From a virus: a DNA stretch of 38,754 nt. The notes beneath the pieces are model-generated. The model was given only the letters and a program-made list of their open reading frames with translations, ran no database searches and was not told the origin of the DNA. Below are positions 24,451 to 32,540 of the stretch, piece after piece. The DNA is taken from positions 1-38,754 of the IMG/VR virus record IMGVR_UViG_3300046656_000389; one strand, given 5' to 3'. Each line of letters begins with the position of its first letter. The first letter of the stretch is position 1. A program made the position numbers and the translations under genes.

Positions 24451-25013
24451 TCAACAGCAAAGAAGTCCTACGCGCGATGAACCGCGACCTTTTCGCGGTC
24501 GCCAACGCATCGAGCGGTGTCGCGCCTGGCACGGTGCTTTCGACGACGCCCCCGATCGCGCTCTGGAATCCGCCGCAGTCGGCGCTGGTCGCGCCGGACC
24601 GCGAGATCACCGCGATCATCGAGTCGTCTCGCCTGGCCTACATCAGCGGCACGCTCGGCGCGGGGATCATCCTTTACGCCATCGTCGACCAGGCGACGAC
24701 GCCCACGGGCGGCACCGACCTCACGAGCACGATCAAGGCGACGCACGGCAGCCCGCTCACCGCGATCTGCAAGGCGTACCAAGGGGCCACGCTCTCCGGC
24801 ACGCCCGCGCAGCTCTTCCCGGCGTTCACCATGGCGAGCACGCCGAGCGGTGTGGGGCTCTTGAAAGACATGCTCGAGGGCGAGATCGCGCTCGCGCCGG
24901 GCAAGGCCCTGGTGCTGCAGGAGGTCGGCGCCGGCGGCAGCTCGCCGGTCGTCCAGTTCTCCCTGCAGTGGCTCGAGGTGACGACCAGCTTCGGGCAGCG
25001 CCGCATCGACTGA
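24447..25013 (+). CDS. Virion structural protein, unknown
   Basis: ATG 24447 overlaps the preceding stop, giving 188 residues. The sequence is beta-rich, with segments IIESSRLAYISGTLGAGIILYAIVDQATT and VVQFSLQWLEVTT. It has no signal peptide and few charged residues, like small phage virion proteins. It sits between the ejection genes and the lysis genes. No specific role can be given. Confidence 0.5.
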   Translation: MINSKEVLRAMNRDLFAVANASSGVAPGTVLSTTPPIALWNPPQSALVAPDREITAIIESSRLAYISGTLGAGIILYAIVDQATTPTGGTDLTSTIKATHGSPLTAICKAYQGATLSGTPAQLFPAFTMASTPSGVGLLKDMLEGEIALAPGKALVLQEVGAGGSSPVVQFSLQWLEVTTSFGQRRID

Positions 25014-25031
25014 AAGGAAAGACGGACCCCC

Positions 25032-25247
25032 ATGAATTCGACCCTCGCGAAAACCCTTCTCACCGTCGCCGCCGGCGCGCTCGGCGCCTTGGCGCTCGTC
25101 CCACAGTTCACGCCGTTCGCGTCGGCCATCACGACTTTCTCCGGGCTCCTGCTCGGCATCGCGCACGGCAAGCGGCCCGGTGACATCACCGCGGCCGACG
25201 TCGAGCAGCTCAAAGCCGCGCTCGCGAAGTACGAGGGCGGCCGATGA
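25032..25247 (+). CDS. Holin-like membrane protein
   Basis: AGGAAAG precedes ATG 25032 in an 18-base gap, giving 71 residues. Two hydrophobic segments are separated by a short turn: LLTVAAGALGALALV (9-23) and FASAITTFSGLLLGIAHG (29-46). A charged helical tail follows (DITAADVEQLKAALAKYEGG). Small size, two membrane spans and a charged C-terminus beside an endolysin fit a class II holin, which would open the inner membrane at lysis. The protein could instead be a pinholin or another small membrane protein. Confidence 0.65.
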   Translation: MNSTLAKTLLTVAAGALGALALVPQFTPFASAITTFSGLLLGIAHGKRPGDITAADVEQLKAALAKYEGGR

Positions 25248-25561
25248 AGTTCCACCACGTGATCGCGGCCATGTACGTGCTCGCTGCCACGAGCTATCTC
25301 GTGACCGCCTGCAGCGGCAACCCGCTCGCGAGCATGACCCCGGCCGATCGGGTGAAGCTCGGTATCGAGGCGCTCGAGGCATCGTGCGGCGCCTACCTCT
25401 CGAGCGACGGACCGCGCGAGGCCGATCTCGACGAGCTCTGCAAGGCCATCGTCAAGCCACCTGCCGCCGCGAGCGGCGTGCCGTACCCGCCCGCCGCGCC
25501 GCCGGCCCTGTCCGGTGAAGGCGGACGCGCGATGGCCGGCTCTGGAGAGCCCGGGGGCTGA
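25244..25561 (+). CDS. Small lipoprotein, candidate outer-membrane spanin
   Basis: ATG 25244 overlaps the holin stop. The 105-residue product has a lipoprotein signal: a short basic start, a hydrophobic core (VIAAMYVLAATSYLV) and lipobox V20-T21-A22-C23. The mature part has a helical stretch, then a Pro-rich region (KPPAAASGVPYPPAAPPA), a trait shared with Rz1-type outer-membrane spanins. Its position between holin and endolysin supports a role in the last step of lysis, disrupting the outer membrane. No matching inner-membrane spanin is certain; the helical proteins just downstream are candidates. Confidence 0.6.
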   Translation: MKFHHVIAAMYVLAATSYLVTACSGNPLASMTPADRVKLGIEALEASCGAYLSSDGPREADLDELCKAIVKPPAAASGVPYPPAAPPALSGEGGRAMAGSGEPGG

Positions 25562-26397
25562 TGAGACCTCTCCCCGAATACCGCGCCCTGGCCGTCGAGC
25601 TCGTGGAGTACGCCTGCGGCTACGGCCAGGGGCGCCCCGAGCCCGATCCGGTGTACCGAGCGGTCACCGAGGACCGGGATCTAGGCGCCGCGCAGCGGAG
25701 CTACAGCTCCTGTGCCGACCTCGCCCACTGGCTCTTCTGCCGGCTCGGCGTGCGCTCGCACTGGGTGAACCGCGCCGAGCACCGAGGCTTCACGCCCGGC
25801 GCGGGCGTCTGGCGGCTCGCGGGCGAGGCGCCGCACGTGGCGGACCCTCCGCCGGTCGAGCGCTTCAAGGCCGGGGACGTGGGCATCATCTGGGGCAAGC
25901 CGGACACCACCGACGCCCACGTGCTCGTGGTGCTCGACGACCAGCAGCCGCGGGGGATCTTCGTCGGCGAGTACGGGCAGCCCGGCGGCCACCTGGCGAC
26001 GCGGGTCACCGGCTACCACGGCGCGCTCATCAACGTCGGTACCCGGGCGCTCCGGCGCGTCCTGCCGCTCGAGCGCGTGCTCGCCATGGCGGACGAGTTC
26101 GGCGAGCTCGAGGAGCCCGAGACGGCCCTGGCCTACGCCCAGCGCCGCGGGCTGCCCCTGCCGCTCGGCGCCGAGCCCTCGGTCCCCCACGTGCCCCCGC
26201 TGCAGCCGCTCGCGACCCTGCGCGTGGGTGCCACCGGCGACGGCGTACGCCGGCTGCAGGAGGCGCTGCTCATCATCGTGGACGGGAAGTTTGGGGCGCA
26301 GACGAAAGCCGCTGTGGTCGCCTTCCAGGCGTCGCACGGCCTGGCGCCCGATGGTGTCGTCGGCCCGGCCACCTGGCGGGCCCTGGGGGTCGCATGA
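25561..26397 (+). CDS. Endolysin: NlpC/P60 or CHAP-like peptidase plus peptidoglycan-binding domain
   Basis: This 278-residue protein starts with ATG 25561. The catalytic part has SSCADLAHWLFCRLG, with C51 at the start of a helix, and TDAHVLVVLDD, with H120, a Cys/His arrangement of NlpC/P60 or CHAP amidase/endopeptidases. FKAGDVGIIWG before the His resembles the usual GDV strand. Residues about 218-277 (LRVGATGDGVRRLQEALL...DGKFGAQTKAAVVAFQASHGL...DGVVGPATWRAL) are a clear PG_binding_1 domain. The enzyme would cut peptidoglycan after holin release. There is no signal peptide, so holin-dependent export is expected. Confidence 0.85.
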   Translation: MRPLPEYRALAVELVEYACGYGQGRPEPDPVYRAVTEDRDLGAAQRSYSSCADLAHWLFCRLGVRSHWVNRAEHRGFTPGAGVWRLAGEAPHVADPPPVERFKAGDVGIIWGKPDTTDAHVLVVLDDQQPRGIFVGEYGQPGGHLATRVTGYHGALINVGTRALRRVLPLERVLAMADEFGELEEPETALAYAQRRGLPLPLGAEPSVPHVPPLQPLATLRVGATGDGVRRLQEALLIIVDGKFGAQTKAAVVAFQASHGLAPDGVVGPATWRALGVA

Positions 26398-26741
26398 GCA
26401 TCAGGACGCGCGTCTGGAAGCTGCTCGGCAAGTTCGACCGGCGGCTCACCCTCGTGGAGAGCGCGGTCGAGCGCATCGAGGGCGCCGTAGACGACATGCT
26501 CGCCATCGCAACGGAGCTCAAGGCGATGGCCGCGAACCTGAACGCGGCGGTAACGCGGCTCGAGGCGGCGGTGCCGCGGCTCGAGGCGGCGGTTACCGAG
26601 CAGGGCCGGACGCTCGGCAGCATGCTCGACACGGTACAGGACGAGCGGGAGCGGCGCGCCGGGATCGGGCGCGAGCAGATGGCCCAAAGCGGGCGGCTCG
26701 ACTACCTCGAGCGGAAGCTCGGGATCGGGTCCGGTGCCTGA
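26394..26741 (+). CDS. Coiled-coil protein after the endolysin
   Basis: ATG 26394 overlaps the endolysin stop. The 115-residue product is almost wholly helical with an octapeptide repeat, RLEAAVP and RLEAAVT, near 53-69, and heptads before it. A weakly hydrophobic basic N-terminus (MSIRTRVWKLLGKFDRR) is too polar for a clear membrane span. It may act in lysis as an inner spanin-like partner or be a structural coiled coil. Confidence 0.6.
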   Translation: MSIRTRVWKLLGKFDRRLTLVESAVERIEGAVDDMLAIATELKAMAANLNAAVTRLEAAVPRLEAAVTEQGRTLGSMLDTVQDERERRAGIGREQMAQSGRLDYLERKLGIGSGA

Positions 26742-27022
26742 TGGCCGACCGACGCAACGACGAGCGCGACCGCCTGCGCAGCGCCTGCGAGCGCGAGCTC
26801 GACGAGCTGCGCGAGGCGGACGAGGACGAAACGAGCGAGGTCGCCGACGTCGCGGCGGAGACGGCGGCGCGCACGGCCCGCCAGCTCAGCAAGCCCGACT
26901 CGGACGCCCCCGCCGCTCGCAAGAAGCACGGACCGGCGGCGGTGTTCGCGGCGCTCGTCGCGCTCGGCGCAGCCGCCACGGCGGCGCTCGAGGCGCTTCG
27001 CCAAGCAGGGGTTTTGAAGTGA
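26741..27022 (+). CDS. Small protein with one C-terminal membrane span
   Basis: ATG 26741 overlaps the previous stop. The 93-residue product has a strongly acidic helical N-terminal half (RDRLRSACERELDELREADEDETSE) and one hydrophobic segment near the end (AAVFAALVALGAAATAALEAL, about 66-86). The location in the lysis cassette suggests an antiholin, a second holin or a membrane anchor. No family is recognised. Confidence 0.55.
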   Translation: MADRRNDERDRLRSACERELDELREADEDETSEVADVAAETAARTARQLSKPDSDAPAARKKHGPAAVFAALVALGAAATAALEALRQAGVLK

Positions 27023-27032
27023 AAGGCCACCA

Positions 27033-27455
27033 ATGAGAAAAGCAGTCGCGCGCCGAGATGCCATGGGCAACTCGGAAAAGTCCCAGTACGACAGCGGCTA
27101 TATCCGGTTCTACTCGGGCAGCCGCCCTGCAGGTCCGGACACGGCCCTGTCGGGCAATACGCTACTGGCCGAGGCGCGTTTCGGGGCGACGGCCTTCGCG
27201 TCGATGTCCGGTGGCTCGATGACGGCGAATGCCATCACCGCGGACAGCTCCGCCGACGCGTCGGGCATTCCGACGTTCGCGCGGCTCTTCAAGTCGGACG
27301 GCACGACGGTGCTCGATGACGTGAGTGTCGGAAAGATCGGCGGCTCGGAAGAGATGCTGATCACCACCGTCGACGGCAGTGGAAACCCGTTCATTACGAT
27401 CGCTCTCCCGGTCTCGGTCGCTTCGCTGATCATGACCTACGGATTGGGAACCTGA
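27033..27455 (+). CDS. Small virion protein, tail region
   Basis: GAAAGG lies before ATG 27033, giving 140 residues; ATG 27063 (MGNSEKSQYDSG) is an alternative. The sequence YDSGYIRFYSGSRPAGPDTALSGNTLLAEARFG followed by beta strands with DGSGNPFITIALPV is a pattern I know from small proteins near phage tail fibre genes. These are possibly fibre-linked or capsid-decorating, but their role is not established. Confidence 0.6.
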   Translation: MRKAVARRDAMGNSEKSQYDSGYIRFYSGSRPAGPDTALSGNTLLAEARFGATAFASMSGGSMTANAITADSSADASGIPTFARLFKSDGTTVLDDVSVGKIGGSEEMLITTVDGSGNPFITIALPVSVASLIMTYGLGT

Positions 27456-27463
27456 GGTAAATC

Positions 27464-28750
27464 ATGGCTGACAACGTTACGCTTCCTGGCACCGGTGCAG
27501 TCGTCGCAACTGACGACGTGGGCTCTGCCCAGCACCAGTACGTCAAGGTCGAGTTCGGCGCGGACGGCACGGCCACGAAGGTGGACGCATCGAACCCGCT
27601 GCCGGTCACCGTCATCTCGAGCACGGCGATCACCCCCGGGACCGCCGCCGCGAACCTCGGCAAAGCCGAGGACGCCGTCCACACCACGGGCGACGTGGGC
27701 GTTATGATGCTCGCTGTCCGAAAGGACACGGCGAGCTCGTACGGAGCCGACGGCGACTATTCGCCGGTTTCGGTCACGAGCGACGGCTCGGTGCGCGTAC
27801 ACGTCGAGTCCGGCGGAGACGGCAGCGTCCAGGGCGTCGATGCCCATGACGCGGCGATCACGGCGGACCCGGTGCTCACGGGGGCCAGGGCCAGTGCGGC
27901 TGCGCCCACGAACGTTTCGGCCGACAACGATGCGGTCGAGCTTTGGGCCCTCCGCTCCGGCGCGCTCTGCACACAGCCCACGGCGAGCGGCACCCTGATC
28001 GCAGCCGGCAACGGCACGGCGGCGACGGCGATGCGGGTCACGTTGGCGAGCGATGGGACCGGCGTGGTGGACACCGAGCTCCCGGCGGCGGCAGCGCTTG
28101 CGGACGCGGCGTCGAACCCGACGACCCCCACGATCGGCTCGGCGCTGCTGAGCTACAACGGCTCGACTTGGGACCGGACGCTCAACGGCAACGGCACGGC
28201 GACGAAGGCTCTCCGGGTCACGCTCGCGAGCGACTCGACGGGCATCGTCGCGGCCACCTGCACCGGAGCCGCGGCGCACGGCGCGAGCGTGTCCGGCAAT
28301 CCCGTCCTGAACGGGCTCGAGGCCCGCACGGCGGTCGGCACCGCCGTCACCAACGGGCAAGCGGCTCGAACTCTTGGCGACGTGTTCGGCAAGCAGGTGG
28401 TGGTCCTCGGGGCGCTCTTCGAGGAATCGATCGGGCCCACAAGCGCGAACTTCACCGGCACGGCAGCGGCGGACATCATCGCGGCGCAGGCCTCGGGCAT
28501 CAAGATCGTGGTCACGTCGATCCTCGTCGTGAACGCGCACGCGACCGTCGGCACGAAAGTGACGGTGCGCGACAAGACGACGACCTCGCGCAAGTACGTC
28601 GGCTTCGCCGCGGCGCTCGGCGGCGGCTTCTGCATCTCAAACCCCCGTGGCGTGCTCATCAGCGACGCGGCTTCAGCGATCGAAGCGATCTGCACGACCA
28701 CGGGCGCAGATGTGGACGTGACCTGCTCCGGCTACCTCATCAAGAACTGA
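27464..28750 (+). CDS. Virion structural protein with repeated beta motifs
   Basis: GAGG precedes ATG 27464, giving 428 residues. The start (DNVTLPGTGAVVATDDVGSAQHQYVKV, then DASNPLPVTV) is a signature I recall in many phage virion proteins next to receptor-binding genes. Internal repeats include ALRVTLASD with TG following, at two places (MRVTLASDGTGVV and LRVTLASDSTGIV). The rest is Ala/Gly/Thr-rich beta strands. It is likely a tail fibre, baseplate-like or surface protein. Confidence 0.65.
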   Translation: MADNVTLPGTGAVVATDDVGSAQHQYVKVEFGADGTATKVDASNPLPVTVISSTAITPGTAAANLGKAEDAVHTTGDVGVMMLAVRKDTASSYGADGDYSPVSVTSDGSVRVHVESGGDGSVQGVDAHDAAITADPVLTGARASAAAPTNVSADNDAVELWALRSGALCTQPTASGTLIAAGNGTAATAMRVTLASDGTGVVDTELPAAAALADAASNPTTPTIGSALLSYNGSTWDRTLNGNGTATKALRVTLASDSTGIVAATCTGAAAHGASVSGNPVLNGLEARTAVGTAVTNGQAARTLGDVFGKQVVVLGALFEESIGPTSANFTGTAAADIIAAQASGIKIVVTSILVVNAHATVGTKVTVRDKTTTSRKYVGFAAALGGGFCISNPRGVLISDAASAIEAICTTTGADVDVTCSGYLIKN

Positions 28751-28757
28751 GGCGACG

Positions 28758-30068
28758 GTGGGCACCAATTACCGAGCATTTTGCTACCACCCGGAGCTGA
28801 AGCCGGCGCCGGCTACGGGCAACCCGCTCACGCTCTACGACTTCGACCAGGACCGCATCATCGACGGCTGGACGCTCACAGAGCCGACGACGCCGCAGGG
28901 TGCCCTCACGCCGGCCACTGTCACGAACGACTCGCAGTTCTCCGCGGCGATTGCGGCGGGCTCCCGCTACATCACGGTGACGACCGGCACGGTGCTCGGC
29001 ACGTTCAACTTCAACGGCACAGGCAACGACATCGAGATCGAGCTTCAGGGCACGGCCTCGATCAAGTGGCTCAAGTGCCAAGGTACCGGCGGCGCTCGGT
29101 GGCGCTTTCGAGGCGGCACCATCGGCAAGCTCGAGATCATCAACCGCACCGACTGGATCTTCGACGGCGTCATCATCAATCCGAACTCGACGTGGGCCTC
29201 GGGCCTGGCGACGGGGGACCCGGATAACGCCGTCTACGTCTACAACAGTTCGAAGATTGCGTTCCTGAATTGCGTGGGCGTGGCGTACACGACCGGCACA
29301 GACGGCCCAAGCAGCACCGGGCACGGGAACATTTTCTACATCACCTACGGCAGCAACAACCTGCTCTTCGCCGGGTGCAACTGGGCATCGAAGCCGAGCG
29401 GTGGTGGCAGCAACAACAACTGGGCTTTCCGGTTCTCGCTCGAGGCGACCGGTGCCCCCAGCATGTACAACTTCCTCTTCGTCGATTGCATCACGCGGCA
29501 GACCTGCCAGGCGATCCGCTTCAGTGGCGAGATCGCGAACACGGGATTGCTGGAGGAAAAGTTCCATTTCGACAACTGCACCATCGTCAACATCGACCAG
29601 TGCAACAATGCGATCCACTCGCAGGACACGCGCGGGCTCGCCACTGACAAGATTTGCACGCGCAGCTGCACATTCTACCTAGGGGACGGAGGTGCGGGCA
29701 CTCAAAGCCTGAGCCAGTTCGGGCCAATCCCAGCGCAGTGGACAAGCGCCGGCATTGACACCAAGTGGTACAACCTAGATTCCACGTTCATCGTCTCGAG
29801 CCTGAGCCTCGCGTCCAATACGCACCTCGCGACGATCGAATCGAACTGTGCGAGCAACACCTCGTTCGGGGTGAGCGACACGCGCCTGCGCGCGAAGGCG
29901 AGCAACTACAGCGCGACGGACGGCGCGGCGTTCACGGTCGATGCCAACGTCCACTTGCTCTGGCCGGCGACCGTCGGGGGCTCCGCGACGACGGGCCTTT
30001 GGCAGACCGTGCATAGCCCGCTCACGGGTAACGACGTGGGCGACAACCCCCTGAAGCTGGCGGCCTAA
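28758..30068 (+). CDS. Beta-helix protein, candidate tailspike or receptor-binding protein
   Basis: GTG 28758 gives 436 residues. From residue 45 on it shows a right-handed parallel beta-helix pattern, with regularly spaced short strands and Asn/Gly turns (ITVTTGTVLGTFNFNGTGNDIEIELQG, WRFRGGTIGKLEIINRTDWIFDGVIIN, LLFAGCNW, FLFVDCIT). This is the fold of pectate lyases and phage tailspikes. No signal peptide is present. The product could bind or cleave surface polysaccharide. It is the second beta-helix protein of the window, the first being the C-terminal part at 13381-14664. Confidence 0.7.
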   Translation: MGTNYRAFCYHPELKPAPATGNPLTLYDFDQDRIIDGWTLTEPTTPQGALTPATVTNDSQFSAAIAAGSRYITVTTGTVLGTFNFNGTGNDIEIELQGTASIKWLKCQGTGGARWRFRGGTIGKLEIINRTDWIFDGVIINPNSTWASGLATGDPDNAVYVYNSSKIAFLNCVGVAYTTGTDGPSSTGHGNIFYITYGSNNLLFAGCNWASKPSGGGSNNNWAFRFSLEATGAPSMYNFLFVDCITRQTCQAIRFSGEIANTGLLEEKFHFDNCTIVNIDQCNNAIHSQDTRGLATDKICTRSCTFYLGDGGAGTQSLSQFGPIPAQWTSAGIDTKWYNLDSTFIVSSLSLASNTHLATIESNCASNTSFGVSDTRLRAKASNYSATDGAAFTVDANVHLLWPATVGGSATTGLWQTVHSPLTGNDVGDNPLKLAA

Positions 30069-30069
30069 C

Positions 30070-30765
30070 ATGAGTCAACACGTCGTCACCGGATCGCACT
30101 GGCAGGACTGGACCGGCATCCCCACGATCGGCGGGGCCGGCGTCGCCGTCACGAGCGCCTACTGGGTCAACCCTACGGACAACGACCAGTCCGCGGCGAA
30201 CACGTTCAAGATGGCGGGAACGGGAGGGAACGGGATCGAGTGCATCCACTACTACGACGCGACGAACGCGATCCGCTACAAGCGTTGGAACACCACGCAC
30301 ACCGACCACCTCGACGTGAACTTCGGTATCACGATGAACTTCGGGTCGTGGAACTCGATCATGATCATCGACCCCGGCGACGGGGTGGGCGCCAACATCA
30401 AGTGCTACCTCAACGGGTCGCTGCTTACGACGAGCGTGCTCCAGGGCCTCACGACCGGCTCGTACGATAGCGGCACGGGGTGCGGCGTCGATAGCCAATG
30501 CACGGGGCAGTACGTGGCGCGGGTTGCTTTCTGGAACGCGGCACTCACAGGGGGCGACGCGACCTCGTTCAATGCAGGCGTCGCGCCGAGCGCCATCGGC
30601 GCCGTCGCATGGTGGCGCGAGCTCCTGAACGACTCCACGACGGGCGGCGGCTCAGGCGGCGGCGCGTCGAGCGGCACGGCGAACTTCGACGCCATCCACC
30701 CGACGAGCAGCAGCGGGAGCGTGGCGGTGGCTGGTCGAAGGCTCCTGCTGGGGGTAGGCGCGTGA
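30070..30765 (+). CDS. LamG/concanavalin-like surface protein
   Basis: ATG 30070 follows the preceding stop with one base between, giving 231 residues. The jelly-roll pattern (SAYWVNPTDNDQSAANTFKMAG, NSIMIIDPGDGVGANIKCYLNGSLL, YVARVAFWNAALTGGDATSFNAG) is that of LamG or concanavalin-A-like lectin domains used in phage fibres. The C-terminal 40 residues are a Gly/Ser-rich linker with a hydrophobic end. It probably binds glycans. Its position at the end of the late operon, after the spike gene, supports a receptor-binding role. Confidence 0.65.
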   Translation: MSQHVVTGSHWQDWTGIPTIGGAGVAVTSAYWVNPTDNDQSAANTFKMAGTGGNGIECIHYYDATNAIRYKRWNTTHTDHLDVNFGITMNFGSWNSIMIIDPGDGVGANIKCYLNGSLLTTSVLQGLTTGSYDSGTGCGVDSQCTGQYVARVAFWNAALTGGDATSFNAGVAPSAIGAVAWWRELLNDSTTGGGSGGGASSGTANFDAIHPTSSSGSVAVAGRRLLLGVGA

Positions 30766-30983
30766 GCTTGCTACTTCTTTTTCAGGCCGACACCAGCACC
30801 GACACCGTCGGCAACTGCACCGCTGACTACAGCGCTTGGTCCGCCACGTGCGTGGCTCAGGGCTCCGCTGTAGTGACTGGCACCGCCAGCTACTCTGCCT
30901 GGTCGGCAACGGGCTTCGACGTCGCGCCGGCCTCGAACATGACGTCGTGGCACGGCTGCCAGGGCGCGACGCTGCTGCAGTAG
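30762..30983 (+). CDS. Small terminal late protein
   Basis: GTG 30762 overlaps the preceding stop (GTGA), giving 73 residues. It has an internal duplication, DYSAWSATC and SYSAWSATG, 20-odd residues apart, with hydrophobic N-terminal residues (MSLLLLF). It could be a small beta-rich tail appendage. The frame ends exactly where a terminator-like hairpin overlaps the stop TAG (30981-30983). Confidence 0.5.
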   Translation: MSLLLLFQADTSTDTVGNCTADYSAWSATCVAQGSAVVTGTASYSAWSATGFDVAPASNMTSWHGCQGATLLQ

Positions 30984-31001
30984 GCGCTACGGCTCTTTTT
31001 T
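30977..31001 (+). terminator. Candidate intrinsic terminator of the late operon
   Basis: GCAGTAG (30977-30983) can pair with CTACGGC (30987-30993) across a GCG loop with one mismatch. TCTTTTTT follows (T6 at 30996-31001). It lies at the end of the plus-strand late genes, where transcription meets the convergent minus-strand operon. The stem is short, so the efficiency is uncertain. Confidence 0.5.
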
Positions 31002-31124
31002 CCCAGCAGCGAGCGCCGCGCGGATCGCTCGAACGAGACGCGCGGGCAGCAGCGCTAGCACCACGTCACGAAGCGCGTGAGTGAGTCTGGGTGGGCGCGG
31101 CGGATCGCTTTTGGGCTTGCTCAT
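30987..31124 (-). CDS. Small basic protein, end of the minus-strand operon
   Basis: ATG at 31124 overlaps the stop of the upstream gene (31121-31123). The 45-residue product starts MSKPKSDPPRPPRL and has an amphipathic basic helix (LLPARLVRAIRAALAAGKK). No family is recognised. It is the last gene of the leftward operon and meets the plus-strand late genes three bases away, in convergent orientation. Confidence 0.5.
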   Translation of the reverse strand: MSKPKSDPPRPPRLTHALRDVVLALLPARLVRAIRAALAAGKKEP

Positions 31125-31432
31125 GCTGAGTGCTCCCGCCCAGCCCAACCGACCTTCGCAATGCCGGTGAGCGTGGGCTTGTAGTAGATGGTGTTCCCGC
31201 TGCGCGCCGCCGCGCGGACAAGCCGCAGGCGCTCGAGCTCGAGGAGCTCGCCGCCGCTCGGCAGATGCAGCTCGGCCTCGCAATGCAGGAACTGAGCCAC
31301 CTCGGGGCGACTCGTGAGCGCGCCGTGCCGCCACCGCGCGACGACGGCGACCAGCATGCACAGCGCCGGGTATCCGACGCCGAACTCGTCGAAGCAGATC
31401 TCGTGCTTCTCGGGGAATCGACGGGCGCCCAT
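31121..31432 (-). CDS. Hypothetical early protein
   Basis: ATG at 31432 overlaps the stop of the upstream gene. The product has 103 residues. The C-terminal half (LLELERLRLVRAAARSGNTIYYKPTLTGIAKV) has the shape of a small winged helix, with a helix, a helix and a two-strand wing, but this is weak. The N-terminus (RFPEKHEICFDEFGVGYPALCML) is not recognised. It is likely part of the recombination operon. Confidence 0.5.
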   Translation of the reverse strand: MGARRFPEKHEICFDEFGVGYPALCMLVAVVARWRHGALTSRPEVAQFLHCEAELHLPSGGELLELERLRLVRAAARSGNTIYYKPTLTGIAKVGWAGREHSA

Positions 31433-31782
31433 CAGCTCGCGCCCCCCTCGAGCAGCGCCAGGCCGCGGATGGTGTCGGCCATGCGCTCCACAGCGACCAG
31501 GGCGAACTCGGTTCCACGGACCCCAGCCGCCGCGAGCACGCGCTCGACGACCGGCAAGAGGTCGGCCCCGGTCGTGTCGGCCGTGACCACGAGCACCTGC
31601 CCGCTCCGGTACGTCGTCGCCGGCTCAGGGACTGGCTGCCCGAAGATGGCCACCACCGCGGATTCGGACGCGACCCCAGCGAGCGGGCCGGCCTCGAGCA
31701 TGTTCGGGCTCGGGTCCTCCGTCGCCTTGCGGTAGCGGTACGCGACACGCCACAGCGTGGCTTGGATGGGCGTGCCGATCAT
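31432..31782 (-). CDS. Hypothetical early protein
   Basis: ATG at 31782 overlaps the exonuclease stop (31782-31784), giving 116 residues. Strands and a helix alternate (SESAVVAIFGQP, SGQVLVVTADTTGADLLPVVERVLAAAGV, FALVAVERMADTI). This is an alpha/beta pattern without a P-loop or metal motif. No family is recognised. The position after the exonuclease suggests co-expression. Confidence 0.5.
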   Translation of the reverse strand: MIGTPIQATLWRVAYRYRKATEDPSPNMLEAGPLAGVASESAVVAIFGQPVPEPATTYRSGQVLVVTADTTGADLLPVVERVLAAAGVRGTEFALVAVERMADTIRGLALLEGGAS

Positions 31783-32540
31783 CAGGCCGCCTTCCCGCCC
31801 TTGGGCGCTTTCTTTCTCGGGGGTGCCACCATCTTTTCGATCGACTGATCGAGGCGGTACATGCGCAGAGCGTGCTCGAAAAACTCCCACGCCACGTCCA
31901 GGGAGTCGGAGTCGAACGAACGCGCGTGTGGCTCGCCGGTCGCCTTGTCGAGGCGCACGAGGCACGCCCCGTCGGGAACCGGCAGGGCCTTGTCGCCCAG
32001 CTGCTCGCGCGCGTCGCGCAGGAGCTCGCGATAGGCGGCCTGCTGGATCAGGTGCTCGGCGTAGCAGCGGTTGCCGCTCTTCCAGTCGGCGAGGACGATC
32101 CGTCCCTCGACGAGCGCGATGGTGTCGAGCGTGCCGCCGTACCCGAGCGCCGAATGAACGAGCGGGATCTCGGTGGCGATTACGCGGAGCCCCACCTCGG
32201 CCGCCCACTTCTTGAAGGCGCCGAACGCCATCTGCGCCTGCGCTGTGAGCTCGTCGGGAACGTACGGCCACTGTCGGAGCGGACGCGCATGGACGTCGTC
32301 CTCGATCCACCCGTGCACCACAGTGCCTGCGTCGGCGGCCTTGTCCCGCGCCTCGTCTAGCGGGATGCGTTCCCACCCCTGCTGATGAGCCCACTTGATG
32401 AGCCCCGATTTGTCGCCGAAGCGCCCTGCGATCGTCGTGGTGCCGGGGACCTGCTTTCCGGCCGTGGTGAGGTACTTGCTGGGTCGGCCGGGCCCCGCGA
32501 TCGGGCCGGGCGTCTGCTCGAGCGCGATTGCCGGCGTCAC
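31782..32540 (-). CDS. PD-(D/E)XK exonuclease-like protein
   Basis: GTG at 32540 overlaps the upstream stop, giving 252 residues. The catalytic region has H76 (AGTVVHGWIE), E124 (VIATEIPLV), D139 in GGTLDTIA, then DWK (D152, K154) and Q167-x2-Y170. This is the order H..E..D..(D/E)xK..QxxxY of RecB-like and phage exonucleases. Such nucleases resect double-stranded ends for a partner annealing protein, and the gene just upstream is a candidate partner. No helicase domain is present. Substrate preference cannot be read from sequence. Confidence 0.8.
   Translation of the reverse strand: MTPAIALEQTPGPIAGPGRPSKYLTTAGKQVPGTTTIAGRFGDKSGLIKWAHQQGWERIPLDEARDKAADAGTVVHGWIEDDVHARPLRQWPYVPDELTAQAQMAFGAFKKWAAEVGLRVIATEIPLVHSALGYGGTLDTIALVEGRIVLADWKSGNRCYAEHLIQQAAYRELLRDAREQLGDKALPVPDGACLVRLDKATGEPHARSFDSDSLDVAWEFFEHALRMYRLDQSIEKMVAPPRKKAPKGGKAA

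Noticed and set aside
26497-26601. Repeat array in the coiled-coil gene as a DNA element
   Set aside because: The repeats keep codon phase and encode RLEAAV octapeptides, so they are explained by protein structure.
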